Positions 9,652 to 18,741 of a stretch of DNA of 27,094 nucleotides are shown here, one piece after another. The stretch spans positions 1 through 27,094 of the forward strand of contig JALLPB010000056.1 of the NCBI GenBank assembly GCA_036939975.1. The letters run 5' to 3'. The translations under genes and the position numbers were made by a program. This DNA comes from Cyclostephanos tholiformis (taxonomy: Eukaryota; Bacillariophyta; Thalassiosirophyceae; Thalassiosirales; Thalassiosiraceae). A model generated the notes under the pieces. It did no database searches and was not told the origin of the DNA. It saw only the letters and a list, made by a program, of their open reading frames with translations. Each line of letters starts with the position of its first letter. Within the stretch, counting starts at the first letter, position 1.

Positions 9652-11387
9652 CACCCCTGCAGAGACAACAGAGGATGCTATCCCTGCATGGGTAGCCCGG
9701 TGGGCAATATGGTAGGCAGGCGGATGGTGCTTGGTATGGTAGTCGGCTAAGTTTGTAGAGCCTTTATCCCAGTAAAAGCGAAACTGATCCTGAGCCGCAC
9801 AGCAATGGAGCCAGTCAAGTGCATCCAAATCATTTTAATACGACATTAAATGATTGTGTCCTGGATGAAACCCGCGGCAGTGGAGTTGTCCATTTGGAGA
9901 GGCGACCGGGGTTGCTTCCAACCCATCTCGTTGAGGGCATTACAAAGAGGGATCATTTCACATCCCGTGGTGTATAAAGCAGCCAGTTCGGCCTCAGCTG
10001 CGGACGCCATGACAACTTTGATGGTAGAGGATAAAGTTAGAGTGGGTCCATTGGAGCGAGGGATAGGGTCGTCTTCAGAGAGGAAGATGTGTGCCCCAGC
10101 TCGACTGCGGGAACCAGGCTCAGTGAGGAAACTTGCATCGGAGTGAGCTGCAAGGATCATGGAGCTGGAGCGATAGGTGATCCCATCGCTAGGGTACGTG
10201 GCCACATAGTCCAGGAGTTGATGGACAGCCTTGGCCGTGTTCTTGGTAGCTGTGGCTTGTTGGGAGCTAATGATGCTGAGGGTTGCAAGAAGTTTATTGT
10301 CAACCGCTCGGGCATAATAGAGTAGAGACCCAATAATGCCTTGGATCCGCTTGACCCCGATGGCATCCAGTGGTGAACTGGTATCCGGCGTGGGGAGGAG
10401 GTTGCCATTAGTGCCGTATACTATTTTGCAGTGGGCATGTGGGGCATGTTGTGGTTTGGCAGGTGAGGGATGGCCATATTTAAGGAGGAGATCCGCGATG
10501 TAGCCGTTCATGGTGAGGCAACAGGTGCATTTGTTGTAGTCCCAGAGGAGGTCAATGCCGGCAAATTTGGAGCCCAATCAGTCCGTGGTGACCGTGTAGT
10601 GCTCTTGAAGGGCAGTGAGGAGATGGTCGGCATGGCGGCAGTTGCCGTATTGGATGCCAAAATCATCAACAATCAGGATGAAAGTGATTGGGCACCATTT
10701 GTGATGCCAAAGTCCTGCCATGGTGGCGCATTGGTAGTAGCCATGGCGATCGAGGCACTCGCTGAGAAGGTCGTTAGCCAGCCGGCCGGCCTGTTTGAGA
10801 CCATAGACTCCTTTGGAGATAATGAAGTAGACCCAATCATGATGGGCATAACTCGTGAGATCGTATTCCTGAATAACTTTGTCGGGGATATCCGCAAGGC
10901 GGATTCTGACAAATTCTGGGCGATCCAACGGGGTGCCGAGGTAGAAATTTGAGATGTCAAAGCAAGCGAACATGGCACCGGGCATGGAAAGGGTACTGTT
11001 GATGACCAACTTCGCAGTTTCCAAGGACCCAGTTTTAGTGCCCGTGTTGCCGGGGTAGCAAATACGGTTACCACCGATGGTGATGCGGGTTTGGTTGGGG
11101 CTTGCTTTCTGGGGTCGGTATTCACAGACAACGAGTGTGTAAGTGATGTTGGTGCGGCGATTGTGAGGGATGCCGTGGTAGGGTATGGGGCGGAATGTGT
11201 CGGTGCCTTCAACCCGCTGTTTGGTCGGGTCATTGGGGTCACGACCTACACCCTGGCAGAGTTGCCCCAGCTCATCTGCATACGATTTGTCCCAAACGGC
11301 CTTGTAGCTGGGGTGACGTCGCAGTTGTCAGTGTTCCAGGACGGTGCCAGTGGCCACGTCCATGACAGGCATGGCAAGGGCATTGAT
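9526..11387 (-). pseudogene. Copia reverse transcriptase and RNase H, broken
   Basis: From 11387 the frame gives INALAMPVMDVATG, AVWDKSYADELGQL, then the RT core 11024-10578 with FACFDISNFYLGTPL (first catalytic Asp) and ILIVDDFGIQY (the DD pair). A TGA at 10580-10578, in a place usually occupied by Trp, interrupts before LGSKFAGIDLLWDY. RNase H follows (10577-9846) with AAHSDASFLTEP, SAAEAELAALYTTGCE and MDNSTAAGFIQ, supplying the D, E, D catalytic set. A stop and frame shift near 9843 separate the C-terminal tail (QDQFRFYWDKGSTNLADYHT), which continues about 40 codons into the 3' LTR. The catalytic residues are intact, so inactivation is recent compared with the gypsy copy. Confidence 0.9.
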
Positions 11388-13505
11388 TCAGTTGCCGGAG
11401 GGGTCTTTGGCGGAAGGAAGACTTGGAAGAACCGGCAAGGGTTCGATGGTGGGAGGAGTACCGGGTTGGTTGTCACCGTCAGTAGGCACAAGGAGGGTAT
11501 AACGATTGCCTAAGAGCGTGTGTGAGTGTGTCTGGTGGGCAATAGGTTGCTCGGCACAAGGTGGGCCGGCATGTCGGTTGGTGTGGGTGATAAGCGTCCA
11601 CGGGTCATTGGCACAAGGGTCCGGCGATGAGAGGAATGTGTCATCGGGGGGTAACACCCCTGGTGGTGGCACTGCTGTAACAGAGGAGGTGCGGGGTACG
11701 TGCTCAGTGTGCGGTGTGGGCACCACTTGAGGTGACGCAGAAGCGCGGTAAGTGTGGATGATGTTGCGGAGGGTCGAGATAGCCATGAGTTGGTCACCAC
11801 CCAAAGGTGTCTTGGAAAGGGTGGCGTTAAGTGCACGTAAGGCATGGATGATTTTATCTTCCACCGAGAGCGACGGGCCAAGGAGCTTGTGGTGCCAAAA
11901 TTTGACGGGGTCGCTGATGAGGACGGCCCGGGACTCCTTAGCGAGAATCTGATAGCAGCAATAGTGGTGTATGGCAGAACCCAGGTAGAAACCCTCCTAA
12001 GCCCGATAGTCCCAAGAGCAACGGAGGGAGGCTTTGCTGTGGTAGAGAACCCGGCAACCGACAGGGCCCATCGGTGTAGCATCAAAGTTGTAGGCACCAA
12101 AGAGCCCTTCCCAGGTGGACGGCGATGAAGCAAGTCCACGATAAGGCCGGAGCAGATTTAATGTGAGCTCGGCGTGCGGAAGCAGGAGGTCCCACCAATC
12201 AGCCGGGAAGGTCGGGGCAACCCCAGCAAGGATGGCAAGGAAATGATCTTTGAAGGTGCATATGGCACGTTCGGCAGCATTTTGTTGATGGACGTGCGGG
12301 GGCACCAATTGAAAAGTGCACTTATTGGCAATGATGGCCTGGCGATAACATGCGCTGACTTCGTTGTCCAGAATATGGTGCATGGGGGTGTGACCGGCCG
12401 CAATGAGTCTGGAGTAAATGGAGTGGTAGGCATCGATGTGATGGGAGTCATGTTTGGAGGCAAAAGGTTGCACCAGGATATCATTAGATCCATGCATAGC
12501 TACCATGATGTATTGGTTGCCACTTCGTGACCGGGGATGGAAGTGCCCCGTGTCATCGGTGAACAGATGGGTAAGTGGCAACTTGTGGAGTTCTACTGCA
12601 TTGGCATCAATATGGGAGGAGTTGGCGGGTATGGTATTGGAGCAACCTTGTGGGGCCCGGGGCTGAGTGGAACGAATGTGTTGCCATGGTTGAGCCATGT
12701 GACTGAGCGAGGTTTCGTCGGCGGTAGGGCAATAGCGGGCGGCGAGGGTCCGGGTGAGACCAGGCCAGGAAGTACAGGCCCCGCGGTTGATGGCAGCAAG
12801 CCACGTTGAACGGACAGGGTACCCGGCCGTGGCATGCAGGTAGGCAACCAGGGCCGGGATGCTCGGGAGGTCATATGCCCGGGCATGGGCCATGAGCGCA
12901 TTCACAGACTGCGGAGGCAGAGACGGAGCGGCAGTGACCGGTGGTGAAGATGTGGGCACTGTGTGAAGGGTATTGCCTGGCGCGGCAACCGTGGATGATG
13001 CCATGGCCAAGGCTGCACAGGGAGAAGGGCAAGGATCCAGAAGGTTAGCATAGCAGAGATGAGCACCCATGTGTTCCCGGGGTCCATGGAAGATTCTGGA
13101 CCCAGAGGAGTCATAGACGGTGAGGGCCTCCTTGGTGAGGTAGGCGGTGCAACCCACATTGCATGGTTTGCCCAGGCTTAAGAGGTTATTAATGAAACCG
13201 GGGAAGATGTAGCCGGTGCGGGCTGCCTTGGAGGGGAGAGAAGGTAGGGCTAGCTCAGCCGTGGCAGTAGAGAGCTGATGTTGATCTGTGGCAGTGCGCA
13301 CGGAGGTGCGGGGAGCTGCCGGGTTGATTTGAACGAGGGGAGCATTGGGGGTGAAATAGTGGTCACTAGCTCTGGTGTCGATAATGGCGGTGTGATGAGG
13401 GAGGGGTGGGCTACAGGAGAGTGTGGCAGTGGCAAGGGAAGACAGAGGACTATGGAAAATAGACTCTATTTTATTCGCTAAGCACACGGTGTCCCACCCA
13501 GAACG
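11388..13505 (-). pseudogene. Copia protease and integrase, broken by stops
   Basis: Continuous with gag in the same frame apart from one TGA (13508-13506). The protease box is AIIDTRASDHYF near 13380, an IDTGAS-type site with Arg for Gly, which probably abolishes activity. The His/Cys region (LVAYLHATAGYPVRSTWL, ARYCPTADE) is followed by the integrase core: LFTDDTGHFHPRSRSGNQYI (first Asp), HHILDNEVS (second Asp) and NAAERAICTFKDHF (Glu, 32 residues after the second Asp, the spacing I know from diatom copia elements). Then come DLLLPHAELTLNLLRPYRG and a C-terminal WDYRA. A TAG at 11999-11997 stands before EGFYLGSA. The linker 11864-11388 is Pro/Thr-rich and ends at TGA 11390-11388. Confidence 0.9.
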
Positions 13506-14749
13506 TCAAGTGGTAGTGGGTTTGTTCGCCATACTCCCCCCCATCATGTTGTTGTGGGTAGCAGCGTCCTTGTGGCCCTCGGCCCTGTTGGTGCACGTGG
13601 CACTGGTGTGCCCCACCTTGACACAAAAGCCATGCGTCCAACAATAGCCAACGGGGTCGAGGGTGGTTTTTTTGCGTGTAGAGGTGGCCGCAGGTGGAGC
13701 TGGCGCGTTGGCAAGGATAGCATACGACATGGTGAGGGCAGAGATACTAGCCGTGAGCGCCGCGACCAATGCAGGGAGGGTTGCATTGGTGTAAATAAGT
13801 TGGGTGAGCGTGGTGCGCTTGGTGGATGCCGCCGCCACCAAGTTGTCAAGGTAACTATCCAAACGGTCGAGAGTCATGGGGTCACCTGGGAAGAGGGTGC
13901 TGACCACAGCGTGCGCCCCCCCATGATGGGACGTGGTGTGGCCCGCAGCCAGCTGTTGCCATTTACGTGCGATGTGGGCCGCACGGTAATGGGCTTTCCA
14001 AGCCAGCCACATTTTGTTGGCACGTGGGAGGGCCTCCCATTCGTCAGTGGGGTGCGGGAAGTGTTCCGATGCAAGCACGGCCGTCAAAGCAATGGCCAGG
14101 AGTTGGTCGTCCAACATCGGGAGGTTTGCCCGGGCGAGTTTGCGCTGCGCCTCTTCGAGCATGTTGATGTACTCCGGAATGCCTTCCGCAGCCGCGTAGT
14201 ATCCGAGCATGTTGGTAGGGAGGTTAACAAGCTCACTGGGATGCAGGCCACGGCAGTTAGTGTCGAGGTGGGCCATGAGTTGATAGGCTGTGACGTTGGT
14301 GTAGAACGACCGGGCATCACGGAGGTTACGGTACCAAATTTTGTCGATGGTGTCACAGACGAATTTGGCAACAGTGTGTTAAGCCGCCTCATATGACGCA
14401 AAGTCACGGACACGGATGGCGTGTTCCGCCTCACTGCGCGCACGGACCACCGGTGTGGCATCGTCAGCAATGGCGGGGCAATGGCGGGGTAGGCAGGGGG
14501 TCGCGCGAGGATTGGGAAGGGGACGCCCCATGTGGCCGTGTAGGAAGCGCGCGGCTCAATAAGACCGATGAGATTGTGGGAGCCATCCTCGTCGTAGGGA
14601 ATGTCCAGGAGGAGGGGGTACAGGATGTCGCGGAGGGTGGTGAGATCATCGTCTGATGGTTGGCCAACAATCGGTTGGAAGGCGGAGGCCGCCATCGCAA
14701 AGAGCGCGGTGATCTCTTCAGGGGTCATGGTGACGGGAGAGAGGCACAT
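13506..14749 (-). pseudogene. Copia gag with CoDi-like zinc knuckle, broken
   Basis: The ATG at 14749 lies 53 nt inside the 5' LTR. The first part (MTPEEITALFAMAASAFQP, LRDILYPLLLDIPYDE, IEPRASYTATWGVPF) runs to an 11-bp duplication at 14467-14488 that shifts the frame. The true frame then reads DDATPVVRARSEAEHAIR, a TAA at 14381-14379, and on through DKIWYRNLRDARSFYTNVTA to the body 14276-13506 (ELVNLPTNMLGYYAAAEGIP, DEWEALPRANKMWLAWKAHY). The C-terminus holds YCWTHGFCVKVGHTSATC followed by GHKDAAT, a Cys/His knuckle that binds element RNA. Gag forms the particle. It shares its frame with pol, separated only by one TGA. Confidence 0.88.
14467..14488. repeat. 11-bp tandem duplication causing the gag frameshift
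   Basis: GCAATGGCGGG occurs twice head to tail (14467-14477, 14478-14488). Eleven is not a multiple of three; taking out one copy restores the reading frame between the first gag segment and the downstream segment. So this single slippage event explains the frame change. Confidence 0.85.
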
Positions 14750-14791
14750 GACCAGGCCGAGGCGGTGGTGGTAAGGTCAGGTTGATGAAAG

Positions 14792-14801
14792 CTAGCAGGT
14801 A
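14792..14801 (-). promoter_or_regulatory. Candidate primer-binding site, self-complementary to the LTR
   Basis: On the minus strand TACCTGCTAG begins at the first base after the 5' LTR, where a tRNA primer-binding site normally lies. It lacks the TGG that pairs with tRNA CCA ends. It is the exact reverse complement of CTAGCAGGTA inside both LTRs (14841-14832 and 9536-9527, minus orientation). This fits self-priming as in Tf1-type elements, or a structural hairpin. Function is inferred. Confidence 0.5.
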
Positions 14802-14956
14802 TAAAGAAGAGCATCAAGAGATGATAACATCTACCTGCTAGATTTATGAGTTTGATGCTCGTGGCTACTAGTTAGGTGGTGGTGTGTCTGTGTTGTGTCT
14901 GTGGACCTTGGGCTAGGGAAGGTCAGACTGTAAGAGTTGGTACTTACCGAGCTATA
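14802..14956 (-). repeat. Copia 5' LTR (155 bp)
   Basis: Gap-free match to 9497-9651 with six transitions. In element orientation it begins TATAGCTCGGTAAG and ends CTCTTCTTTA. It contains the 10-nt site CTAGCAGGTA, 40 to 31 nt before its 3' end, complementary to the sequence just inside the LTR. Confidence 0.95.
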
Positions 14957-14961
14957 GTGGC
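14957..14961. repeat. Copia target-site duplication, right copy (GTGGC)
   Basis: GTGGC adjoining the right LTR, identical to 9492-9496. Confidence 0.92.
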
Positions 14962-15433
14962 AGCATTAAAGGTCCTGTACAATGCAATGGTTGCCTCCTG
15001 GCACCATGTAAACTTACTGGAGGTTGTGTGGCATCTCACTGTTGACAACCTTTTTAATGAAGAGCTCAACGACTTGGCAGAAGTCATCTTTGTTGAGTTC
15101 AAACCCAATTTTTTGGTTTTCATCGCTGCTCTCATCTGAAGAAGAGGCACGGAGGTTGTCAGCCACAACCTCATGCCAGGCAGTTTTGTAACTGCCATCA
15201 AGAGCATTCTCAAACTCTGAGAAAGTCTCCTCCCAGGACCAATTCAGTTTGGTTCCTGCATGCATGAAATCATGCAGAGTTTTTTCATAAAAAATACTCT
15301 AGGCTAAGTGAGCCACTATCAATCATGTGGACTTTGGTTTTCCTGAGAATTTGTATTTCTTGGGAAGCCTAGTTTTGTTATCCCAGGTCCTCTCTAGGAG
15401 AAAAATGGGTTCCTTTTCATAGATACTTGCCAT
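14962..15433 (-). pseudogene. Gypsy gag, 5' part, decayed
   Basis: A start at 15433 gives MASIYEKEPIFLLERTWDNK, 62 nt inside the 5' LTR, followed by a stop and a further open stretch 15265-15014 with GTKLNWSWEETFSEFENALD, YKTAWHEVVAD and NKDDFCQVVELFIKKV. This reads as the helical N-terminal part of a gypsy Gag. Frames shift again before the copia target site. The sequence resumes across the insertion at 9491 (PQEHARRFKE), so the gag gene was split by the copia element. The gene was already decayed or decayed later; the two LTR ages favour older decay. Confidence 0.65.
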
Positions 15434-15494
15434 CTTGGCTAAAATATCGTTGGTCCTTTAGCTTTCTCTTCTAGAGGTAAAGCTGTAATTACAT

Positions 15495-15902
15495 TGCACT
15501 ACCTCGGCTGAGAGGGGCACAAAAGTGATTTCAAAGAGATGAAACTGAAGATGAATAAATTGTGTGCTGAGAGTGAACATTAAGACTATCTACATTATAG
15601 TCTGTGAAGAGATTTCCAGGGAATTTGTGGTAGGAAATGCCTTACCACTTACTATGCTATACATAGGTAGGAGCTCCTACATGCCTTGATTAGGGGTATG
15701 TATGAAGAGTACTTAATAGTACCTTAAAATAGCCAAGTGGGATTAATATTATGTTAGCACTCTGGCTATAGCAATATCAAGCCCTTCAGACTTGCTGATC
15801 ACCACTGGGCCTGAGCCTTGGGGTTGCATCAGCATGCAGGACATTCAGTCATGTGCATGACTGCCCTACTTGGTCTATGCATGCATACAACTGGGTACTG
15901 CA
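15495..15902 (-). repeat. Gypsy 5' LTR
   Basis: Plus-strand TGCACTACCTCGG to GGTACTGCA, 408 bp, homologous to 4614-5006. The sequence just inside (TGTAATTACAGC on the minus strand) is not a clear tRNA-matching primer site. Confidence 0.9.
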
Positions 15903-16105
15903 GTGTGACATATCTTTCTTCACATGCCACATTATCCAAATGGAAGTGTCAATCATGCCCTACTTTGTTTTTAGTATACCAAGCTTCGAGGAACCGTGTG
16001 TGTAAAAGCATTCAAAATGGTCATAGAATGCATGCTGTGGAATTAATGGTTCATGGTGAAGTATTTGACCATAATGGCTGCCAGCATACCAATATACAAT
16101 TCAAT
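15903..16105. other. Sequence between gypsy LTR and copia-type fragment
   Basis: No convincing gene. One minus frame reads HYGQILHHEPLIPQHAFYDH and SSKLGIL before a stop, which looks coding-like but which I cannot place. It may belong to the decayed copia-type fragment on its right. Confidence 0.35.
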
Positions 16106-17330
16106 TCAAGTGGAACACAATTGTAGTGACAAGGAATTGGATAGGATGAGTAGGACATAAGATACAAAGATGGATTTGTAGGTGGTACCTATAGAAAATG
16201 CATTCTCCCACACTAGATGATAGTCTTGAGTAATCATTCCATGTCTTTGTTGTCCCATGTTGGATGAGGGTGGGAAGTTGTAGTCTTCCTGGGTAATGAT
16301 TGGTGCTGACTGGCTGTGGGGACCTGGCGTGATTGTCGATTCGATTTCAAAAATGAGCAAGTTGGGCTTTTCAATCTTGATCTCATCCATCCATGCATCG
16401 TTGATCTCCACCCTTTGTGATCCTGCTGGCGATGCTTCAGATTGGTTCCTGTGCATTACTGCTAATTCGTGGAGCACCCATTGAGTGGATGCAGCATCAG
16501 ATGTGGTGAGACCTTGTGTGCAATATATTGTCAATAGTAGAGTGATTGCATCTTTGGTGACACTCGTCTTTGGGACTGCCCCTGAGATTGCATCAATGAG
16601 CTTATTGGCGGCAAGAATTAAGGATATGTCGGGGGTGATCATTGGTATCGTCTGATATTTGTGTTTGAAAAAAAACTGTGTAGCAGACTCAAGTGCTATT
16701 TGTTGTTGGGATGTAGACCTTGTGACACCTGTAATGCTCATGGGCATTCCTGGTGTAGTATCCGCTTGCTGTGTGTGGTGCCCAAGTCTCTCTCAACCTT
16801 GCAACCAAGGGGTGTGAATGGGTGGGCATTATAAATGTGGGGACTCCAAAGGTAGGCATGTGCAGACACCTCAGTGGGGCACATGTGGGCAGGTTGTAGC
16901 AGATTGAGGGTGTGTTCAGCTTGGGGGAGTAGCTGGCACCATAGGTGGAGTGGGAAATCTTTGTCAGTGCCACAGAGAATTGAAATGAAATCGGCATTGA
17001 ACATTTGAACTCCTTTTTTGGCAATGTTGCATCGGTGATCACGTGAGGGAACTAATTTGTAGGTCATGTGATTCAATTTATTGCTGCTTTGAAGTCAGCA
17101 GAGCATTAATTGTTGAGGACATGATCCTTTGAGTGGATGCCGTGTTCCTTCAACCTGTCAATCAGGGATTGGTAAGCTCATATCATTTTTTTTCTGATGT
17201 ACAATCTTTCATTGCGACCACTAATATGGCACTGCTGTCAATGTGTACCAATACCATGATGATTGATTCCCTTTACTCGACTTCTTCGGGGAACAAACCA
17301 TTTGATCCGAAAAATTGTCTTTGTCAGAGA
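16106..17330 (-). pseudogene. Second copia-type integrase fragment, ancient and decayed
   Basis: The minus strand near 17310-17250 gives SDQMV and KGNQS, then SIMVLVHIDSSAILVVAMK, YQSLIDRLKEHGIHSKDHVL and, in 17076-16738, MTYKLVPSRDHRCNIAKKGV, DFPLHLWCQLLPQAEHTLNL and PFTPLGCKVERD. A C-terminal part (EHYRCHKVYIPTT) follows in another frame. These are the integrase core and its C-terminal region of a diatom copia element, with DHVLNN in place of the usual LDNE and N-I-A-K-K in place of N-A-A-E. 16747-16106 continues with a linker-like region. No RT follows: the gypsy LTR begins 204 bp further on. It is a different lineage from the nested copia. Confidence 0.7.
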
Positions 17331-17817
17331 TTGTGATGTTGGAGCAAACCAGCAAGTTCTGGTCATCATTGAGCCATTTTCCAAAGGTGGTGAGGTGCTC
17401 ATTGCTCTCCCATTTTGTGAAGTAGCATCCTTTAGTTTTTTCTTTGCTTGAACATCGAGTGGGCACCATATCGTGTTCAAATTCCCACTCTTGCTCAAGG
17501 CATTTTTTGAGTGTGGGTGGGCATCACAACAGTGATGGCTGGGTCGGAGGTGTCCGGTTCAGTCTCATCATGGTATGTGTCGATCCCTGTTTGGTGGTCA
17601 TATTCATCTAAACCTAAGATTTTGGCAAGAAGCCCATACTCGTCGCCAGTTGCAGTGTCCCAGCTCCATGTGTACATGATGTCTTCAGCTTCACTTGCTA
17701 GGATTTTGGCAAGAAGCCCATACTTGTCGTCAGTTGCAGTGTCCCAGCTCCATGTGTACGTGATGTCTTCAGCTTCACTTGCTAGGGTAGTGGCTTCATG
17801 TTAGAGCATCCATAAAT
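17331..17817 (-). pseudogene. Upstream part of the old copia-type fragment with acidic repeats
   Basis: Minus-strand frames contain EGCLEQ-like, FEHDMVPTRCSSKEK-like and ESNEHLTTFGKWLNDDQN segments, then (upstream in the element) an acidic tract YDHQTGIDTYHDETEPDTSD. It is preceded by two tandem 28-residue units ASEAEDI..YTWSWDTAT....YGLLAKIL. I do not recognise a domain. Its position directly before the integrase start suggests the gag-protease-integrase junction of the same decayed element. Confidence 0.4.
17618..17785. repeat. 84-bp tandem duplication, two copies
   Basis: 17618-17701 and 17702-17785 are head-to-tail copies differing at three of 84 positions, all transitions. The period is 28 codons and the minus frame stays open through both copies. 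The high identity contrasts with the strong decay around it, so the duplication is recent relative to the element. Confidence 0.92.
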
Positions 17818-18480
17818 TCTTGTAAAAGGAATGGCATGGATGTTGTCATAGGTTTACGCCTTGGCTGCCCGCATGGTGGATGGCATGATTCGCAGTCAGA
17901 TTTGCAAACAGGATGGGATAATTTGACTTAGTGTGCACCAATGCAAGACATCTATGAAACTATATTGGTGTATGAATGTATTATTGGTGATTAGTTTCAC
18001 TATCAAGTTGGTGCACAAAATAATGAGCGGAACTCTAATTGCTGATCTCTCCTAATGTGCAACTATGAGTGATGTGGTGATGAAAACTGCCAGCGGATAA
18101 ATAATGTGTGCTAAATAGTGTGCAATTGGGCATGCTAAATTAGCACTATTTTGAGAGGCAATGCTCTATGTGAGAATTAGTATTCTGGGGTAGATATGCG
18201 GTATATAGCAGGTGTCATTATGTGGACCCATTGGCTGGTTTGTGGGGCCCATCATCCGGGCTGGTGCTGGGGCAGTGTTGTCAGTGGGTTCCTCGGGGGC
18301 GTCAGCCGGGGTCAAGAGGGAGGGCGAGCCCTCCCGGTAAGAGGCATCGGTCAGTCTGCCATCATCCGAGATATCAAGGACAGTGTAGAGGGACTCAGGG
18401 GGATTGATGGCTGTGTTTGGAATGAGAGCCTCTCTCTGTGGGGTGACATTGCATCCTGCCAAAACCATGTGGCATAAGTG
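17818..18480. other. Non-coding stretch with small foldbacks; doubtful minus ORF
   Basis: Inverted repeats are visible: TGTGCACCAA near 17933 with TTGGTGCACA near 18007, enclosing GAAACTA and TAGTTTC; and AAATAGTG near 18113 with CACTATTT near 18147. A minus open frame at 18468-18166 (100 codons; NVTPQREALIPNTAINPPES, EEPTDNTAPAPARMMGP) is GC-richer than its surroundings and Pro/Thr/Ala-rich. It could be a retrotransposon linker remnant. I do not recognise it. Confidence 0.4.
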
Positions 18481-18741
18481 TCCTGTCCTGTGATTTCTCC
18501 ATAGAATTAACCATCATGGAGGCATGAGTGAGGATAAGAGGAGAAGTGAGGTCTAGGATTACTACTTTCACTAGTACTACATCGTACTACAACTATCTTA
18601 CACTACGTTTTTACATCGCCTGACCATCACCCCAAAGGACAATGACGCTCGAGTATGGTACCTCCGTTGCTCATCCTCATTATCACATGACATGATCATG
18701 ATCACGCACAAATAAGCGAAGCCAACATTGAACAAGCCATC
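18481..18741 (+). promoter_or_regulatory. Upstream region of the cullin gene
   Basis: 261 bp before the ATG. It contains CTAC/TACTAC-rich sequence (18560-18610) and a perfect 12-bp palindrome TGATCATGATCA at 18693-18704, 38 bp before the start codon. A related TGATCATGATC occurs near 26635. Promoter role is inferred from position only. Confidence 0.35.

Larger units (their letters stand above)
9497..14956 (-). mobile_element. Ty1/copia LTR retrotransposon (CoDi-like), nested in gypsy gag
   Basis: 5460 bp bounded by two 155-bp LTRs and a 5-bp target duplication (GTGGC). On the minus strand the order is gag, protease, integrase, reverse transcriptase, RNase H, with integrase before RT, which defines copia. 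The LTRs differ at six positions of 155, all transitions, so insertion is fairly old but far younger than the host gypsy. LTR ends are TA...TA, not TG...CA. Gag and almost all of Pol share one frame, so the intact element probably had a single gag-pol ORF. It is now broken by in-frame stops near 14380, 13507, 11998, 11389 and 10579, an 11-bp duplication at 14467-14488, and a frame disruption near 9840. It is clearly GC-richer than the surrounding gypsy. Confidence 0.95.
4614..15902 (-). mobile_element. Ty3/gypsy LTR retrotransposon, degenerate, with a nested copia element
   Basis: Two related LTRs (4614-5006 and 15495-15902) bound gag, protease, reverse transcriptase, RNase H and integrase remains. 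All are on the minus strand and in the gypsy domain order, with integrase after RNase H. Without the copia insert (5460 bp plus one 5-bp target copy) the element is about 5.8 kb. The LTRs start TG and end CA, and differ at roughly one position in five by eye, with indels. Coding segments occupy all three minus frames with many stops, so it is long inactive. No target-site duplication was found: the left flank ends CAGTA and the right flank begins GTGTG. The flanks are unrelated elements, so one edge may have been rearranged after insertion. Confidence 0.9.

Noticed and set aside
10470..10952. 160-codon plus-strand open frame
   Set aside because: Antisense shadow of the copia RT; no independent protein character.
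13554..14396. 280-codon plus-strand open frame
   Set aside because: It is antisense to the copia gag, and its composition follows from the GC-rich gag codons. The gag frame on the other strand has recognisable domains.
15495..15495. tRNA-type primer site next to the gypsy 5' LTR
   Set aside because: The adjoining sequence TGTAATTACAGC lacks TGG and matches no tRNA end I can recall; too decayed to call.
4609..15907. Target-site duplication of the gypsy element
   Set aside because: CAGTA on the left and GTGTG on the right do not match with TG...CA ends. Moving the LTR edge two bases gives CAGT on both sides, but the polypurine tract does not support that edge.
18166..18468. Minus-strand frame of 100 codons as a host gene
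   Set aside because: Proline/threonine-rich, no domain, no clear start context, and next to transposon debris; left as a doubtful frame.
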